Program-made: the position numbers and the translations under genes
DNA from: Nitrospirales bacterium
GTDB taxonomy: Bacteria > Nitrospirota > Nitrospiria > Nitrospirales > UBA2166
NCBI GenBank assembly: GCA_029261375.1
Contig: JAJDBL010000100.1
Location: 1 to 5,692 of the forward strand
Direction: 5' to 3'
DNA: 5,692 nucleotides
The notes under the pieces: generated by a model
What the model was told of the DNA's origin: nothing
The model's input: the letters and a program-made list of their open reading frames with translations, nothing else
Database searches by the model: none
Part shown: piece after piece, positions 3,696-5,692 of the stretch
How positions within the stretch are numbered: position 1 is the first letter of the stretch
Layout: every line of letters begins with the position of its first letter

Positions 3696-5692
3696 TCAGC
3701 CTGGGGAGAGCTTAAGAAACACGGCGGCAAGAGGAGGCAGGGTGATGCGCACGGAGCAGGGTTGACCGTGGGACGGAGTCATTTCAGCGTACACACCATC
3801 TGGGTTCCCTACACCACTCCCTCCATAACACACGGCATCACTATTAAGTCGCTCCCGATACATGCCCGTCTCAGGAACGCCGAGACGATATGCGTACCGC
3901 GGGACCGGCGTAGCATTCAACACGACCAGCATACAATCGGCTGAATCTCGCGCTCGACGGATGAACGCAATCACTGATTGTTCCGCATCGCTGTAATCAA
4001 TCCACTGAAAACCCTCCGACTTGACGTCGGCTTCATATAACGCGGGTTCATTACGATATAGTCGATTCAGATCAGCGACGTACTGGTGTAACTTCTGGTG
4101 TGGCTCAAATTCCAACAGATCCCACTGAAGCTGAGCATCATGGTTCCACTCCCACCACTGACCGAACTCGATCCCCATAAAAATGAGTTTTTTCCCGGGA
4201 TGTCCGTACATGTGTCCCAACAGCGCCCGTAGATTCGCAAAACGCTGCCAATCATCGCCGGGCATTTTGTCGAGTAGTGCTTTTTTCCCGTGCACGACTT
4301 CATCGTGGGAAAGGACGAGCATAAAATTTTCGGTGAATGCATAGACCAGACCAAAGGTCAGGTTATTCTGATGATATTGCCGATGCACGGGCTCGAGACT
4401 GAAATACTTCAAGGTGTCATGCATCCAACCCATGTTCCACTTGTAGCTAAATCCAAGGCCACCCGTATACGTCGGCCGTGAGACTCCGGGCCACGCCGTT
4501 GACTCCTCTGCGATTGTGAGCACGCCGGGGTGTTCCTGGTGGGCCATGATGTTGAGGTCCTTGAGAAATTCGATTGCCTCGAGATTCTCTTTGCCCCCGA
4601 ATCGATTGGGTGTCCACTCCCCCGCCTTGCGGGCGTAATCCAGATACAACATCGAGGCAACCGCATCCACGCGGATACCATCGATGTGATAGGTGTCGAG
4701 CCAGAAGAGTGCACTGTTGACCAGAAAACTCCGAACTTCCTTCCGCCCAAAATTAAAGATTCGGCTGTTCCATTCCGGGTGATACCCCAAACGCGGATCC
4801 TCGTGATCGTACAAATGCGTGCCATCAAAGCAGGCGAGGCCATGAGGGTCGTCGGGAAAGTGAGCGGGGGACCAATCCAATATCACGCCGAGACCTTCCT
4901 GATGACAGGTGTCCACAAAGGCCATGAAGTCTTTCGGCGACCCATACCGACTGGTCACCGAAAAATACCCTGTGGTTTGGTATCCCCAGGAGCCGTCAAA
5001 CGGATGCTCAGTGACCGGCAACAACTCTAGATGGGTAAAGCCCAGTCGCTTCACATACGGGATGAGGGTGACTGCGAGTTCGCGATACGTGAGCCATCGA
5101 TGGTTTTCCTCCGTCTGCCGCATCCACGATCCCAAATGTACCTCATACACGGAGAGTGGTTGGGTAAGGGGGTTGGTGCGCGCTCGTATCTCAATCCATT
5201 CTTGATCGCCCCAGGCATACCCGCAAAGGTCCGTCACAATCGACGCGGTCTTTGGCCGGAGTTCTGAGGCAAACGCGTAGGGATCAGCCTTGGCCACCAG
5301 CACATCTCCATTGTTCGGGAGAATCTCATACTTATACCGGGACCCTACCGGAACGTCAGGAATAAACAATTCCCACAATCCTGTGCGTCCACGGCAGCGC
5401 ATTTGATGAGATCGCCCATCCCATCCATTGAAATCTGCAACCACACTGACACGCCGTGCGTTAGGCGCCCAGATAACGAAATGAACACCCGCGACTCGGT
5501 CAACCGTGCGCAGATGCGCACCGAGCTTTTCATACGCACGGTAGTCACGGCCTTCCCCGAACAGATGGAGATCCAGATCAGTCAATAAGGCTGGATAGGC
5601 GTATGCATCACGAAACTCGGTTGATCGGCCATGACGATCCGTCACGCGGAATCGATATCCCACGTCGCGTATGTTGGAGGGACAGCTGGCCT
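3696..5692 (-). CDS. glgB: 1,4-alpha-glucan (glycogen) branching enzyme, 5' end beyond window
   Basis: This GH13 enzyme cuts alpha-1,4 glucan chains and re-attaches them by alpha-1,6 links to make glycogen. Numbered from the GTG at 5663 (655 residues), a CBM48 module lies at about 50-135 (HFVIWAPNARRVSVVADFNG), followed by the catalytic barrel (EVHLGSW, ELLPVTEHPFDGSWGYQTTG) and a C-terminal beta domain ending PPLAAVFLKLSPG. Expected active-site residues are D333 in GIRVDAVASM, E386 in IAEESTAWPG and D454 in LSHDEVVHGK. Their spacings of 53 and 68 equal those I recall for E. coli GlgB (D405, E458, D526), giving an offset of 72. The GTG at 5663 has no ribosome site. The frame stays open for nine more codons to the window edge, and the first residues align inside the E. 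coli N-terminal domain. I therefore treat it as truncated by the window, with roughly 70 residues missing, rather than as a short gene. Confidence 0.97.
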   Translation of the reverse strand, partial: ASCPSNIRDVGYRFRVTDRHGRSTEFRDAYAYPALLTDLDLHLFGEGRDYRAYEKLGAHLRTVDRVAGVHFVIWAPNARRVSVVADFNGWDGRSHQMRCRGRTGLWELFIPDVPVGSRYKYEILPNNGDVLVAKADPYAFASELRPKTASIVTDLCGYAWGDQEWIEIRARTNPLTQPLSVYEVHLGSWMRQTEENHRWLTYRELAVTLIPYVKRLGFTHLELLPVTEHPFDGSWGYQTTGYFSVTSRYGSPKDFMAFVDTCHQEGLGVILDWSPAHFPDDPHGLACFDGTHLYDHEDPRLGYHPEWNSRIFNFGRKEVRSFLVNSALFWLDTYHIDGIRVDAVASMLYLDYARKAGEWTPNRFGGKENLEAIEFLKDLNIMAHQEHPGVLTIAEESTAWPGVSRPTYTGGLGFSYKWNMGWMHDTLKYFSLEPVHRQYHQNNLTFGLVYAFTENFMLVLSHDEVVHGKKALLDKMPGDDWQRFANLRALLGHMYGHPGKKLIFMGIEFGQWWEWNHDAQLQWDLLEFEPHQKLHQYVADLNRLYRNEPALYEADVKSEGFQWIDYSDAEQSVIAFIRRARDSADCMLVVLNATPVPRYAYRLGVPETGMYRERLNSDAVCYGGSGVGNPDGVYAEMTPSHGQPCSVRITLPPLAAVFLKLSPG

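Noticed and set aside
4409..4843. 144-codon minus-strand frame inside glgB
   Set aside because: It is a same-strand, different-frame shadow of the well-conserved glgB catalytic domain with no independent support.
5661..5663. GTG as the true start of glgB
   Set aside because: It lacks a ribosome site, the frame stays open to the window edge, and alignment with E. coli GlgB puts it around residue 73, inside the N-terminal domain.

Overview
The window looks like a bacterial chromosome segment, probably from a Gram-negative or related phylum. It encodes two glycogen enzymes, a ribosome hibernation factor, a stand-alone receiver protein and a small CBS-domain protein, and it carries two textbook sigma-54 promoters. 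The gene set and protein style would fit Nitrospirota (Nitrospira-like) or a proteobacterium. That placement is an impression from the sequence, not a demonstrated assignment. No phage, transposase, CRISPR, tRNA or rRNA was seen.

Layout, left to right. Positions 1-64 hold nothing recognisable. A consensus sigma-54 promoter (65-80, +) is followed by a possible 17-codon leader ORF (107-160) and a 139-aa two-CBS-domain protein (187-606, +). A non-coding stretch (607-917) lies between convergent genes and carries a REP-like inverted-repeat element (731-806). On the minus strand follow a ribosome hibernation promoting factor (HPF/RaiA family, 918-1277) and, upstream of it, a single-domain CheY-like response regulator (1338-1769). 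These two look like one operon, led by a second consensus sigma-54 promoter (1884-1899, -) and a roughly 100-nt structured leader. The same divergent intergenic region holds a likely sigma-70-type promoter for malQ (2130-3692, +), a 4-alpha-glucanotransferase. malQ ends 3 bp from the stop of the convergent glgB (3696 to the right edge, -), a glycogen branching enzyme whose first roughly 70 residues lie outside the window.

How it fits together. MalQ (glucan disproportionation) and GlgB (alpha-1,6 branching) act on storage glucan. HPF dimerises or silences ribosomes when growth stops. CBS pairs usually sense adenine nucleotides, and the receiver protein relays a phosphosignal. The two sigma-54 promoters point at the three regulatory or dormancy genes and not at malQ. 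This suggests that the CBS protein and the RR-HPF pair are switched on together by an enhancer-binding activator encoded elsewhere, possibly on nutrient or energy limitation. The shared control and its physiological trigger are inference; the promoter matches and gene identities are read directly from the sequence. I see no wholly new system here. The most interesting signal is this sigma-54-controlled starvation-type module next to glycogen genes.
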